Origin: an uncultured Leuconostoc sp.
GTDB lineage: Bacteria > Bacillota > Bacilli > Lactobacillales > Lactobacillaceae
NCBI GenBank assembly: GCA_900554745.1
Contig: USIU01000020.1
Span: 1-12,069, forward strand
DNA length: 12,069 bases
Direction of reading: 5' to 3'
This document shows, in pieces, positions 6,302-12,069 of the stretch. The notes under the pieces are model-generated. The model had not been told where the DNA came from, did not search any database, and was given only the letters and a program-made list of their open reading frames with translations. Both the position numbers and the translations under genes were made by a program. Within the stretch, counting starts at the first letter, position 1. Each line of letters opens with the position of its first letter.

Positions 6302-7608
6302 TTTTTTCCCCCAAACGTTAATTCCTGCCGAACACGACGCTTTTCGGTAATTGTCATCAGTTCAATGTCCTGCCGTTGTGCCAAAAATTGCTGGACAAAA
6401 TATAAACCTAGCCCCGTATGGCCCACTTTCGATGAGTACCCAAGTTGCTGGGCGGCTGACATATCGACCGGCTGCAAACAACTATTGATAATCGTTAATT
6501 GCTCCGAGCCCACAAAAACAACGGTTACCATTTTTTCTGGGGTTGCCTGCGCAGCTTCAATGGCATTATCCAGGAGAATGCCCACAACGCGATAAAAACC
6601 ATCGTCAATTTTAAAGGCTACTGGCGCAAAAACTTGTTGAATCACGATGGTCAACGCCACACCCTGCCGCAAAGCTTGTTGGTACTTCACTAACAACGCA
6701 CTCCGTAAATTCACATTGGCAATTAAATGTAGTGCCAGCGCTTGCGCCTGCGGTAACGCTTGTTGACTAGTTTCAACTACCGATTCGTAGGCATATTGCA
6801 CATCCGCCATATTGCCATTTTGAATCCCATAGGCTAAGCTGGCGAGAATATTTTTATAATCATGCCGAAATGTGCGATAAGCCAAGTATTGTTTTTCCAA
6901 TTGTTGCGTATATTGCTGGGTTGCGGCTAGCATGCGATCACGTTGCTGGAGTTTACACGTTAATAACTCGTATTGATGACGCAGTAACGGCAGCAAGATG
7001 ATAATCAAAACACACAGTAGTGAGACCATTTCCCACCCCACTGATCCCTGATACGCAGTATTCTGCAGCAAATACGCCAAGTAATCGTTTAGCCCGCGAA
7101 TAACCAGACCAATGCCTAAAAAAATGCCCAGTTGCCAGGGGTGATTTTGAAAAAAACTGGCCGTTAGCCATTCAAAGTGAGACCAATACGGTAAAACAGC
7201 GACCAAAACCGTCACCGCACCGGCCAATAAATAGCCACATAACTGAATCACTAACGGTGCCGTTAGCAGTGACAACAAAGCCACAGCGACATTATAGACC
7301 CAAGTGGCTAATAATGAACTCACAATCGCATCAAGCAAAATCACGCCAGGCGCAATCATTGGCTGTAAGTACCGACCAATGTAAAATAGGCTAACAATCA
7401 GTGCGGTTGACGTGACGCTCACCTGATAAGCTGCTGGGACCAGCCAACAACTGATGCCCGCAATCATGAGGAGCCCACCAAAAAGTTGCCAAACCACCCG
7501 ACGCGCAACTTGCGGCCGGCCTAATAATAAGCCAAACCAAGCAACCACCGCCAAGGTAGTTGTTACTGGCTGTAACAACAGATTCATATCTGACAAAATT
7601 ACGAGCAT
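6298..7608 (-). CDS. AgrC-type sensor histidine kinase (GHKL ATPase)
   Basis: A 436-residue membrane histidine kinase of the AgrC/ComD class. Residues 9-210 form about six or seven transmembrane helices with short loops, as in peptide-pheromone receptors. A helical linker (about 211-245, rich in Gln) follows. The phospho-acceptor box is TFRHDYKNIL (246-255, His249), the HPK10-type form. The GHKL ATPase has its N-box at LLDNAIEAA (345-353, Asn348) and a G-box at GHTGLGLYF (396-404). The ATG at 7608 is chosen because a strong AGGAGGG (7614-7620) lies 5 nt upstream. It pairs with the LytTR regulator through a 4-bp overlap. No agrB-like processing protease, ABC exporter or double-glycine pheromone gene is in the window, so the signal is unknown. 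A 27-codon reading frame ends at its ribosome binding site. Confidence 0.92.
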   Translation of the reverse strand: MLVILSDMNLLLQPVTTTLAVVAWFGLLLGRPQVARRVVWQLFGGLLMIAGISCWLVPAAYQVSVTSTALIVSLFYIGRYLQPMIAPGVILLDAIVSSLLATWVYNVAVALLSLLTAPLVIQLCGYLLAGAVTVLVAVLPYWSHFEWLTASFFQNHPWQLGIFLGIGLVIRGLNDYLAYLLQNTAYQGSVGWEMVSLLCVLIIILLPLLRHQYELLTCKLQQRDRMLAATQQYTQQLEKQYLAYRTFRHDYKNILASLAYGIQNGNMADVQYAYESVVETSQQALPQAQALALHLIANVNLRSALLVKYQQALRQGVALTIVIQQVFAPVAFKIDDGFYRVVGILLDNAIEAAQATPEKMVTVVFVGSEQLTIINSCLQPVDMSAAQQLGYSSKVGHTGLGLYFVQQFLAQRQDIELMTITEKRRVRQELTFGGKN

Positions 7609-7619
7609 GGCGTCCCTCC

Positions 7620-7703
7620 TTACGTCACCTTGATACCAGTAATGATCAGTGGTGACTTGTCACGCTTCAGGCCGTCATCCGTCAACTTGCAGGCAATTGT
7701 CAT
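7620..7703 (-). CDS. Possible 27-residue leader or signal peptide ORF (speculative)
   Basis: An ATG at 7703 opens a 27-codon frame ending in a TAA (7622-7620) that abuts the kinase ribosome binding site. The peptide starts MTIACKLTDD, is lysine/aspartate rich in the middle and ends in a hydrophobic-basic stretch, PLIITGIKVT. It has one Cys (residue 5). The ribosome binding site is weak (GAG a few bases upstream). No secretion leader, double-glycine site or AgrD-like pattern is visible. It could be a translational leader coupling into the kinase, a pheromone of unknown type, or chance. Confidence 0.2.
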   Translation of the reverse strand: MTIACKLTDDGLKRDKSPLIITGIKVT

Positions 7704-7744
7704 TTTTCTCACGTTGTTGTCATCTTCATCATTTTATAATAACT

Positions 7745-7773
7745 ATAATAAAACAAAACCACAACTAACGCAA
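7745..7773 (-). promoter_or_regulatory. Possible promoter of the kinase-regulator operon
   Basis: Minus-strand TTGCGT (7773-7768), 17 nt, TATTAT (7750-7745), about 135 bases upstream of the kinase start. A perfect TTGACA lies slightly further upstream (7785-7780) but has no partner -10 at a usable distance. The region is AT-rich, so the exact choice is uncertain. Confidence 0.4.
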
Positions 7774-7812
7774 ATTAATTGTCAAACCGCCTCGCTACCC
7801 GATTAATCAAGC

Positions 7813-7845
7813 AAAAAAATACGCGACCGCATTTGGTCGCGTATT
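7813..7845 (-). terminator. Intrinsic terminator of the YeiH-type transporter gene
   Basis: On the minus strand an 11-bp GC-rich stem, AATACGCGACC (7845-7835 region) with its complement (7828-7818), has a 6-nt loop and is followed by seven T's (7819-7813). It lies 28 bases past the transporter stop codon and isolates the transporter from the kinase operon. Confidence 0.9.
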
Positions 7846-7872
7846 GAGATAAGATGTTTAAAAATACAGTTT

Positions 7873-8862
7873 TTAGAATAGTACCTTAATCAAGGCAACG
7901 GCTAGGACAACTTGCGCCACACCAGTAAGTAAGCCGTAAGACAAGAACTTACCACCAGAATTTTTAATGGTTTCAAACTTTAAGTTCAAACCAATACCTG
8001 CCAAGTTAACCACGCCGAAGAAACTAGCTGTTTCGTGCGCTGATAAAGTCACCATGTGGGGTAACTTAACAAAACTAGCCAATAGCAAGAAGGCTAAGAA
8101 CGCAATCACAAACCAAGGTACCGAAATGCCCTTAGCTGCTGCTTCTACGCTCTTATCACTACGTTGTGCCATTTTGGCAAAGATCAATACCACCGCCGTC
8201 AACAGAATCACACGTAACATCTTAAACAATGTCGCGTATGTGACAACCGATTGATTAATCAATGTGGCTGTTCCGACTACTTGACCAACAGACTGCAAAG
8301 TACCACCGACTAAAGCCCCCAACAAAAGATTGTTATTACCAACCAAGTCTGGTCCAATCACGGGTAGCAAAAGCAAGAGGACGACACCCGTCAAACTAAC
8401 CGTGGCGACGGCAGTTCGGCGTTGATCATCGTTGGCGCCAATGGCTGGTGCAACAGAGGCGATCGCACTTGAACCACAGACGGCGTTTCCGGCACCCATT
8501 AACATGGCTGACTTATCAGAAACTTTAAACAAACGACCACCCATCCAAAGGACCACAACAATCGTTAAGACCATTTGAATTAAGATGAACACAATGCCGT
8601 TTAAGCCAAGATTTTCAATCGTTCGCAATGTAACGGTCAGTCCCATCAACGCAATCCCAATTTCAATTGGATACTTTTCCGCCCATTTCATACCTGGGGC
8701 AAACTTTTCGTGACGCAACACCGTGTTCCCCAGAACAATCCCAATCAGCATCGCAATCGCCTCGCCCCCTAGAAACGGTAGCCAGACAGCTAAATATTTT
8801 GCAATCACTGACACAATGAATGTGGCCACGATGCCCGAAATCATATTTCTTTTAATTGCCAT
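7873..8862 (-). CDS. YeiH/UPF0324-family putative sulfate exporter (membrane transporter)
   Basis: A 329-residue polytopic membrane protein of the YeiH family (PF03601, annotated as putative sulfate exporter family; the real substrate is not proven). It has about nine or ten hydrophobic helices spread over the whole length. The family hallmark GAGNAVCGSSAIA is at residues 123-135, followed by the acidic-basic loop ANDDQRR (143-149). The second half has LGALVGGTLQSVGQVVG, also conserved in the family. The ATG at 8862 has AAGGGAGA (8870-8876) about 7 nt upstream. The gene follows the parS site and the hydroxyacid dehydrogenase on the same strand, with no terminator seen between them, so readthrough is possible. 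A strong terminator follows it. The family is confident; the transported solute is unknown. Confidence 0.88.
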   Translation of the reverse strand: MAIKRNMISGIVATFIVSVIAKYLAVWLPFLGGEAIAMLIGIVLGNTVLRHEKFAPGMKWAEKYPIEIGIALMGLTVTLRTIENLGLNGIVFILIQMVLTIVVVLWMGGRLFKVSDKSAMLMGAGNAVCGSSAIASVAPAIGANDDQRRTAVATVSLTGVVLLLLLPVIGPDLVGNNNLLLGALVGGTLQSVGQVVGTATLINQSVVTYATLFKMLRVILLTAVVLIFAKMAQRSDKSVEAAAKGISVPWFVIAFLAFLLLASFVKLPHMVTLSAHETASFFGVVNLAGIGLNLKFETIKNSGGKFLSYGLLTGVAQVVLAVALIKVLF

Positions 8863-8913
8863 CTATTATCTCCCTTACAATCAAAAATAAATCCCTCATT
8901 GCTATACAAGCGA

Positions 8914-8929
8914 CGTTTCACGTGAAACA
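8914..8929. other. parS: parS centromere site (ParB/Spo0J binding)
   Basis: The 16-mer at 8914-8929 reads CGTTTCACGTGAAACA. The Firmicutes parS consensus, known from Bacillus subtilis, is TGTTTCACGTGAAACA, so 15 of 16 bases match and the inner 14 bases are a perfect palindrome. It lies in the short gap between two minus-strand genes, 5 bases past the dehydrogenase stop codon. ParB loads at such sites to recruit SMC and segregate origins. parS sites cluster near oriC, so the window is probably origin-proximal (inference). Confidence 0.85.
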
Positions 8930-8934
8930 TATGA

Positions 8935-9804
8935 TTAGGCTGACGCAAAAGCCGCCCATAATTTGACAATCGCTTGCACACCCTCATCGCCATGCGCTGT
9001 ATTTAGTTTGGTAAATAATTGTTCAGCTAATGCGGTACCCGGCAAGTCGATTGCCATCTCTTTTGCTGCATCTAGTGCAATACGTAAATCTTTCAACAGA
9101 TGTTTCACATAAAAACCAGCCGAAAAATCATCTGCCATAATGCGTGGCATATAATTTGTAACCGACCATGAGCCCGCTGCACCGTTCCGCCAGATATTGT
9201 AAGCAGCGTCAAGATTTAAGCCTGCCGCCTCGGCATAGGCCATCGACTCTGCCATCCCAATAACTGTTGCAGCAACCCCAATGTTGTTGCTCATTTTCAT
9301 GTGTTGCCCCTTACCGGCATCCCCAGCAAGCACAATATTTTGTCCCATGACTTGAAAAATGGGCAAAACCTGATTGTAAGTGGCTAATGCACCGCCAACC
9401 ATAATGGCAAGTGTCCCATTTTTAGCGCCAACGTCACCCCCTGAAACCGGTGCATCAAGCACACTAATTCCAAGGTCTTGTCCCATTGCCGCCAATTTTT
9501 CAGCTAATTTTGGGGTAGAGGTTGTCATATCAACCAAAATAGTGCCAGGTTTGGCACCAGCAAATAGCCCATCCGGACCAGTCCATACCGCTTCCACGTC
9601 TTTTGGATAGCCAACCATGGTAAATGTCATGTCAGCAGCCTGAGCAACGGCCGCCGGTGAATCTGCCCAACGTGCACCGTTAGCAATCACCGCATCCGCC
9701 TTGTCACGTGTTCGGTTATAAACGATTACCTCATGCTTAGCGGCTAACAAATTATTGATGATACCGGTGCCCATGACACCTGTGCCAACAAAGCCAATCT
9801 TCAT
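8935..9804 (-). CDS. NAD(P)-dependent beta-hydroxyacid dehydrogenase (3-HIBADH/GHBDH family)
   Basis: A 289-residue cytoplasmic oxidoreductase of the 3-hydroxyisobutyrate / tartronate semialdehyde reductase / gamma-hydroxybutyrate dehydrogenase family. It interconverts beta-hydroxyacids and their semialdehydes with NAD(P)H. The N-terminal Rossmann motif is GFVGTGVMG (4-12). Asn30-Arg31 after strand 2 (YNRTRDK) suggests NADP(H) preference. The substrate-binding signature is DAPVSGGDVGA (117-127) and the catalytic lysine is Lys170 in GKGQHMKMSNN (164-174). The all-alpha C-terminal domain covers about 165-289. The length is standard. The start has GGAGGGAGA (9811-9819) 6-7 nt upstream. It is preceded by terminators of the neighbouring dehydrogenase gene and so probably has its own promoter in the AT-rich gap. 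TTGATA occurs there, but no clear -10. The precise substrate cannot be read from sequence. Confidence 0.9.
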   Translation of the reverse strand: MKIGFVGTGVMGTGIINNLLAAKHEVIVYNRTRDKADAVIANGARWADSPAAVAQAADMTFTMVGYPKDVEAVWTGPDGLFAGAKPGTILVDMTTSTPKLAEKLAAMGQDLGISVLDAPVSGGDVGAKNGTLAIMVGGALATYNQVLPIFQVMGQNIVLAGDAGKGQHMKMSNNIGVAATVIGMAESMAYAEAAGLNLDAAYNIWRNGAAGSWSVTNYMPRIMADDFSAGFYVKHLLKDLRIALDAAKEMAIDLPGTALAEQLFTKLNTAHGDEGVQAIVKLWAAFASA

Positions 9805-9879
9805 ATTGCTTCTCCCTCCACAGTTGTCATACGACTACTAACATATTTATTACATAACCTTTATTATCAAACAGACCAC

Positions 9880-9904
9880 AAAAAAAAACAACCATCATTT
9901 GGTT
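9880..9904 (-). terminator. Terminator downstream of the D-2-hydroxyacid dehydrogenase gene (second)
   Basis: Stem AACCA (9904-9900) with TGGTT (9894-9890), a 5-nt loop, then on the minus strand G and nine T's (9888-9880). The stem is short but the U-tract is very strong. In the plus direction it is also followed by T's. Confidence 0.6.
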
Positions 9905-9952
9905 ATTTTTTCAGAAAAATTGCCCAGTTTTTTTCTCATATTTTTCTCTCAA

Positions 9953-9977
9953 AAAACGTTGTCATCCTTGGCGACAA
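9953..9977 (-). terminator. Weak terminator just after the D-2-hydroxyacid dehydrogenase gene (first)
   Basis: Minus-strand TTGTC (9977-9973) pairs with GACAA (9963-9959), plus one possible G-U pair, followed by CG and a T-run (9956-9951). It starts 11 bases past the stop codon. With the hairpin at 9880-9904 it would form a tandem terminator. Confidence 0.45.
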
Positions 9978-9987
9978 TCCAGCGACA

Positions 9988-10977
9988 CTAGCGCAAAATT
10001 TCATTTTCTGTGTAACCACCAGTTGCCAAGGTTACCGCATCGTTTAAAGCCATTTCGACCATATTTTTAATCGCTGTATTGGTATAAAAGGCAATGTGTG
10101 GTGACAAATAAAAATTATCCAATTGCGTGAGACGTTGAATGTTGTCTGGCAAATCCGTGACCGCTTGCTTTTGGTTCATGAACTCATTTTCATTGGGCGT
10201 GACGTCAACGGCCGCCCCATATAATTGGCCGGCAGTCAAACGCGCTTCTAGCGCTGCCATATCGACAATTTCACCCCGCGCCATGTTTAACAAAATCGTC
10301 CCTGGTTGCACTTTGTCAAAAAAGGCTTGATCAGCCAAGTTGCGCGTCTCATCGTTTAGCGGAGTGTGAAAACTAATCGCATTGGCTCGCGCCAGCGCAT
10401 CGTCTAATGTCGTGTATTCTACAAAAGCCTCATTTTGCGCACGATAAACTGGATCAACCCCCAATACTTTGGCCCCCAAAGCATGTAGCATTTGCGCAAA
10501 GGCTGAGCCAATCCGACCCACCCCAATGACCGCAACTGTCAACTGATAAATTTCACGAGCTTGCCCCCCAGCTGCCCAAGTATAATCTCCGTTGGCCATA
10601 GCGCGATCAAACTTTTTATTGTGTCGTAAAATATTCAACAGTTGTGTTAACGTATACTCGGCAATTGCCCGTGGCGAATAAGCCGCCACATTGGACAACC
10701 GTAAATGATACTTAAACGCCGCAGGGAGATCGAAAACATCATAACCAACCTGCCGCAAAGCAATTTGTTTAATGCCATTTGCAGCTAACGTTTGATATAC
10801 CGGTGCCGGCATGGCCGTCGTTTGTTGCGTGCTGACCGCATCAAATCCCGCAGCCTGTGCCGCATTGTCAACTGTCAAAGGTTCGGATAACGTCACGACC
10901 TCGTGTCCGGTTTTGGCCATCCACGCGTTCACAAAAGGTTGTTCTTCAGCAACAGTATTATACATGAGTATTTTCAT
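9988..10977 (-). CDS. D-2-hydroxyacid dehydrogenase (D-lactate dehydrogenase type)
   Basis: A 329-residue NAD-dependent dehydrogenase reducing 2-oxoacids to D-2-hydroxyacids. It belongs to the lactobacillar D-LDH / D-2-hydroxyisocaproate dehydrogenase group (usual length about 330). The N-terminal catalytic domain includes NVAAYSPRAIAEYTL (96-110). The NAD-binding domain has GVGRIG (152-157) with Asp175 (GVDP) selecting NAD. Catalytic residues are Arg234 (NMARGEIVD), Glu263 (PNENEF) and His294 (LSPHIAFYT). The start has AAAGGTGAG (10984-10992) about 7-8 nt upstream. It is a single-gene unit: the tyrS terminator lies upstream and its own terminators downstream. A TACAAT on the minus strand (11018-11013) may be the -10, without a good -35; CGTTTACA beside it is half of a CcpA cre site. 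It could make D-lactate or D-hydroxyacids from branched-chain amino-acid ketoacids; sequence alone does not decide. Confidence 0.9.
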   Translation of the reverse strand: MKILMYNTVAEEQPFVNAWMAKTGHEVVTLSEPLTVDNAAQAAGFDAVSTQQTTAMPAPVYQTLAANGIKQIALRQVGYDVFDLPAAFKYHLRLSNVAAYSPRAIAEYTLTQLLNILRHNKKFDRAMANGDYTWAAGGQAREIYQLTVAVIGVGRIGSAFAQMLHALGAKVLGVDPVYRAQNEAFVEYTTLDDALARANAISFHTPLNDETRNLADQAFFDKVQPGTILLNMARGEIVDMAALEARLTAGQLYGAAVDVTPNENEFMNQKQAVTDLPDNIQRLTQLDNFYLSPHIAFYTNTAIKNMVEMALNDAVTLATGGYTENEILR

Positions 10978-11022
10978 TTTCCACTCACCTTTCTCTTAGG
11001 ATACTCATATTTATTGTAAACG

Positions 11023-11050
11023 AAAAGCACGCTAAATGCGTGCTTTTTTT
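11023..11050 (-). terminator. Terminator of tyrS
   Basis: Perfect 10-bp inverted repeat AAAAGCACGC (11023-11032) and GCGTGCTTTT (11038-11047) with a 5-nt loop. It begins right at the tyrS stop codon (11051-11049). In the minus direction four T's follow the GC stem; the T-run is longer (seven) in the plus direction, so it may act both ways. Confidence 0.75.
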
Positions 11051-12069
11051 ATGCTTTTACTTTACCTAGGAAATACTTCTTTTTACCACGACGCACCAAA
11101 ACAAATTGGCCATCATAGTGGGCGGCCGGATCGATTTCAGCAGCCACATCGGTCACTTTTTCACCATTAATGGTAATCGCGCCGTTGGTCACGTCTTCAC
11201 GCGCTTGACGCTTTGAGGGTTCAACCCCACCATCAACCAAGAAATCAACCACGTTCTTGATTTCATTAGGTGTATCAAAACTTGGCACACCACCAAAAGC
11301 ATCTGCAATTTGGGCAGCTGACAGGGTTGCCACATCACCGCTAAAGAGGGCAGCTGACAACTTTTCGGCGTCATCAACGGCTGCTTGCCCATGGACAAAC
11401 TTCGTCACTTCTTGTGCCAAACGCCGTTGTGCCAAACGGTCGCCAGGATTCGTTTCAACGGCCTTAGCCAAAGTCTCAATTTCATCCACACTTAAGAAAG
11501 TGAAATACTTCAAGTATTTCACCACGTCAGCATCACTTTGATTCAACCAGAATTGATAGAATTTATACGGAGAAGTATAGCGACGATCCAACCAGATATT
11601 ACCGGATTCCGTCTTTCCGAACTTACCACCGTCGGCCTTCGTGATTAACGGGCAAGTCAAGGCATAAGCCTCCCCTCCCAACGTACGGCGGATCAATTCC
11701 GTACCAGTCGTGATATTACCCCATTGATCAGTACCACCCATCTGTAGGCGGCAACCCTCATGCTCATACAAATACAAATAATCGTAGCCTTGTAGCAATT
11801 GATAAGAAAACTCGGTGAAAGACATACCTACACTGGATTCGCGGCTCAAACGCTTCTTCACAGAATCCTTAGCCATCATGTAATTCACGGTAATATGCTT
11901 ACCGATATCACGGATAAAATTCAAGAAAGAATAACCCTTCATCCAGTCATAGTTGTTCACCAACTTAGCGGCATTAGGAGCGTCGGAGTCAAAATCAAGG
12001 AACTTAGCCAATTGTTTCTTGATGCAATCCTGATTGTGACGAAGAGTAGCCTCGTCCAGCAAATTACGC
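11049..12069 (-). CDS. tyrS: Tyrosyl-tRNA synthetase, N-terminus cut by window edge; apparent mosaic
   Basis: Class I aminoacyl-tRNA synthetase charging tRNA-Tyr, cytoplasmic. About 340 codons are present of roughly 420; the frame stays open to the edge (Arg-Asn-Leu precede the LLDEA segment), so the HIGH-motif region is outside. Counting from the TTG at 12062: the tyrosine/adenylate-site segment LQMGGTDQWGNITTGTELI is at 106-124 and the KMSKS-equivalent loop KFGKT at 147-151. The C-terminal S4-like RNA-binding domain starts near PSKRQAREDVTNGAI and ends GKKKYFLGKV. The part upstream of about residue 176 resembles Bacteroidota TyrRS as I remember it. The part after it resembles Lactobacillales TyrRS. 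Codon use shifts too: Glu is GAG in 5 of 8 before the shift and 1 of 10 after; Ser is never TCA before it and TCA in 3 of 5 after. The enzyme call is certain; the origin of the mosaic is not. Confidence 0.95.
   Translation of the reverse strand, partial: RNLLDEATLRHNQDCIKKQLAKFLDFDSDAPNAAKLVNNYDWMKGYSFLNFIRDIGKHITVNYMMAKDSVKKRLSRESSVGMSFTEFSYQLLQGYDYLYLYEHEGCRLQMGGTDQWGNITTGTELIRRTLGGEAYALTCPLITKADGGKFGKTESGNIWLDRRYTSPYKFYQFWLNQSDADVVKYLKYFTFLSVDEIETLAKAVETNPGDRLAQRRLAQEVTKFVHGQAAVDDAEKLSAALFSGDVATLSAAQIADAFGGVPSFDTPNEIKNVVDFLVDGGVEPSKRQAREDVTNGAITINGEKVTDVAAEIDPAAHYDGQFVLVRRGKKKYFLGKVKA
11500..11522. repeat. Perfect 11-bp inverted repeat inside tyrS
   Basis: GTGAAATACTT (11500-11510) and AAGTATTTCAC (11512-11522) flank a single C. 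It encodes the VKYLKYFT segment on the minus strand. It coincides with the point where the protein changes from Bacteroidota-like to Lactobacillales-like. Confidence 0.7.

Noticed and set aside
7738..7768. Two TAGTT-containing repeats 22 bp apart upstream of the kinase, as a LytTR site pair
   Set aside because: Each differs from the LytTR pattern at two or more positions and they overlap the likely promoter in AT-rich DNA, so chance is a good explanation.
7780..7785. Perfect -35 box TTGACA on the minus strand
   Set aside because: No -10-like hexamer lies 15-19 bases downstream; the neighbouring TTGCGT/TATTAT pair is better spaced.
11013..11028. CcpA cre site at the D-2-hydroxyacid dehydrogenase promoter
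   Set aside because: One half (CGTTTACA) is perfect, but the other half fails at several conserved positions, so it is noted only as a half-site.
12060..12062. TTG at 12062 as a real start codon of tyrS
   Set aside because: The frame is open to the window edge, the residues before it (Arg-Asn) continue a family-typical SAERNLLDE segment, and the HIGH-motif domain must lie further upstream.

Overview
The window looks like chromosomal DNA of a lactic acid bacterium (Lactobacillales), most likely a Weissella/Leuconostoc-type member of the Lactobacillaceae. The signs are moderate GC, strong AGGAGG-type ribosome binding sites, Gram-positive promoters, an AgrC/AgrA-type two-component pair, a D-2-hydroxyacid (D-lactate type) dehydrogenase and a parS site of the Firmicutes consensus. 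Genus assignment is inference. There are ten recognisable protein genes and no rRNA, tRNA, CRISPR or insertion sequence.

Layout, left to right. (1) 1-802, minus: 5' part of a BMP/PnrA-type nucleoside-binding protein gene, cut by the left edge. Its signal segment has no lipobox cysteine. (2) 803-1109: divergent intergenic region with an extended -10 promoter and an AU-rich hairpin for the BMP gene, and a 14-bp palindrome before a plus-strand DoxX-family membrane protein gene (1110-1640). (3) 1796-2698, plus: alpha/beta-hydrolase (esterase-like), convergent with a Cof-type HAD phosphatase (2701-3519, minus). The two genes share one long bidirectional terminator that also encodes the last four residues of both proteins. 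(4) 3612-7608, minus: sensor kinase, LytTR response regulator (4-bp overlap) and a 620-residue FAD/NAD(P)-binding protein. No terminator is visible between the kinase and the HAD gene, so transcripts may run from the kinase through to the shared terminator, with internal promoters. (5) 7873-8862, minus: YeiH/UPF0324-type membrane transporter with its own terminator. (6) 8914-8929: a 15/16 match to the ParB-binding parS consensus. (7) 8935-9804, minus: beta-hydroxyacid dehydrogenase (3-HIBADH/GHBDH family). (8) 9988-10977, minus: D-2-hydroxyacid dehydrogenase of the D-lactate/D-hydroxyisocaproate type. (9) 11049-12069, minus: tyrS, lacking its N-terminus because of the right edge.

How it fits together. 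Most genes are housekeeping or redox genes: two NAD(P)H-dependent hydroxyacid dehydrogenases that could serve redox balance in fermentation, a flavin-binding protein, a DoxX-type membrane protein, and a sensory pair with an unknown signal. The most notable observations are the parS site, which suggests origin-proximal chromosome, and tyrS. The edge-proximal half of tyrS reads like a Bacteroidota enzyme, while its C-terminal half reads like a Lactobacillales enzyme, with a perfect 11-bp inverted repeat at the apparent junction. That is either intragenic recombination or an assembly chimera. I see no convincing undescribed multi-gene system here.
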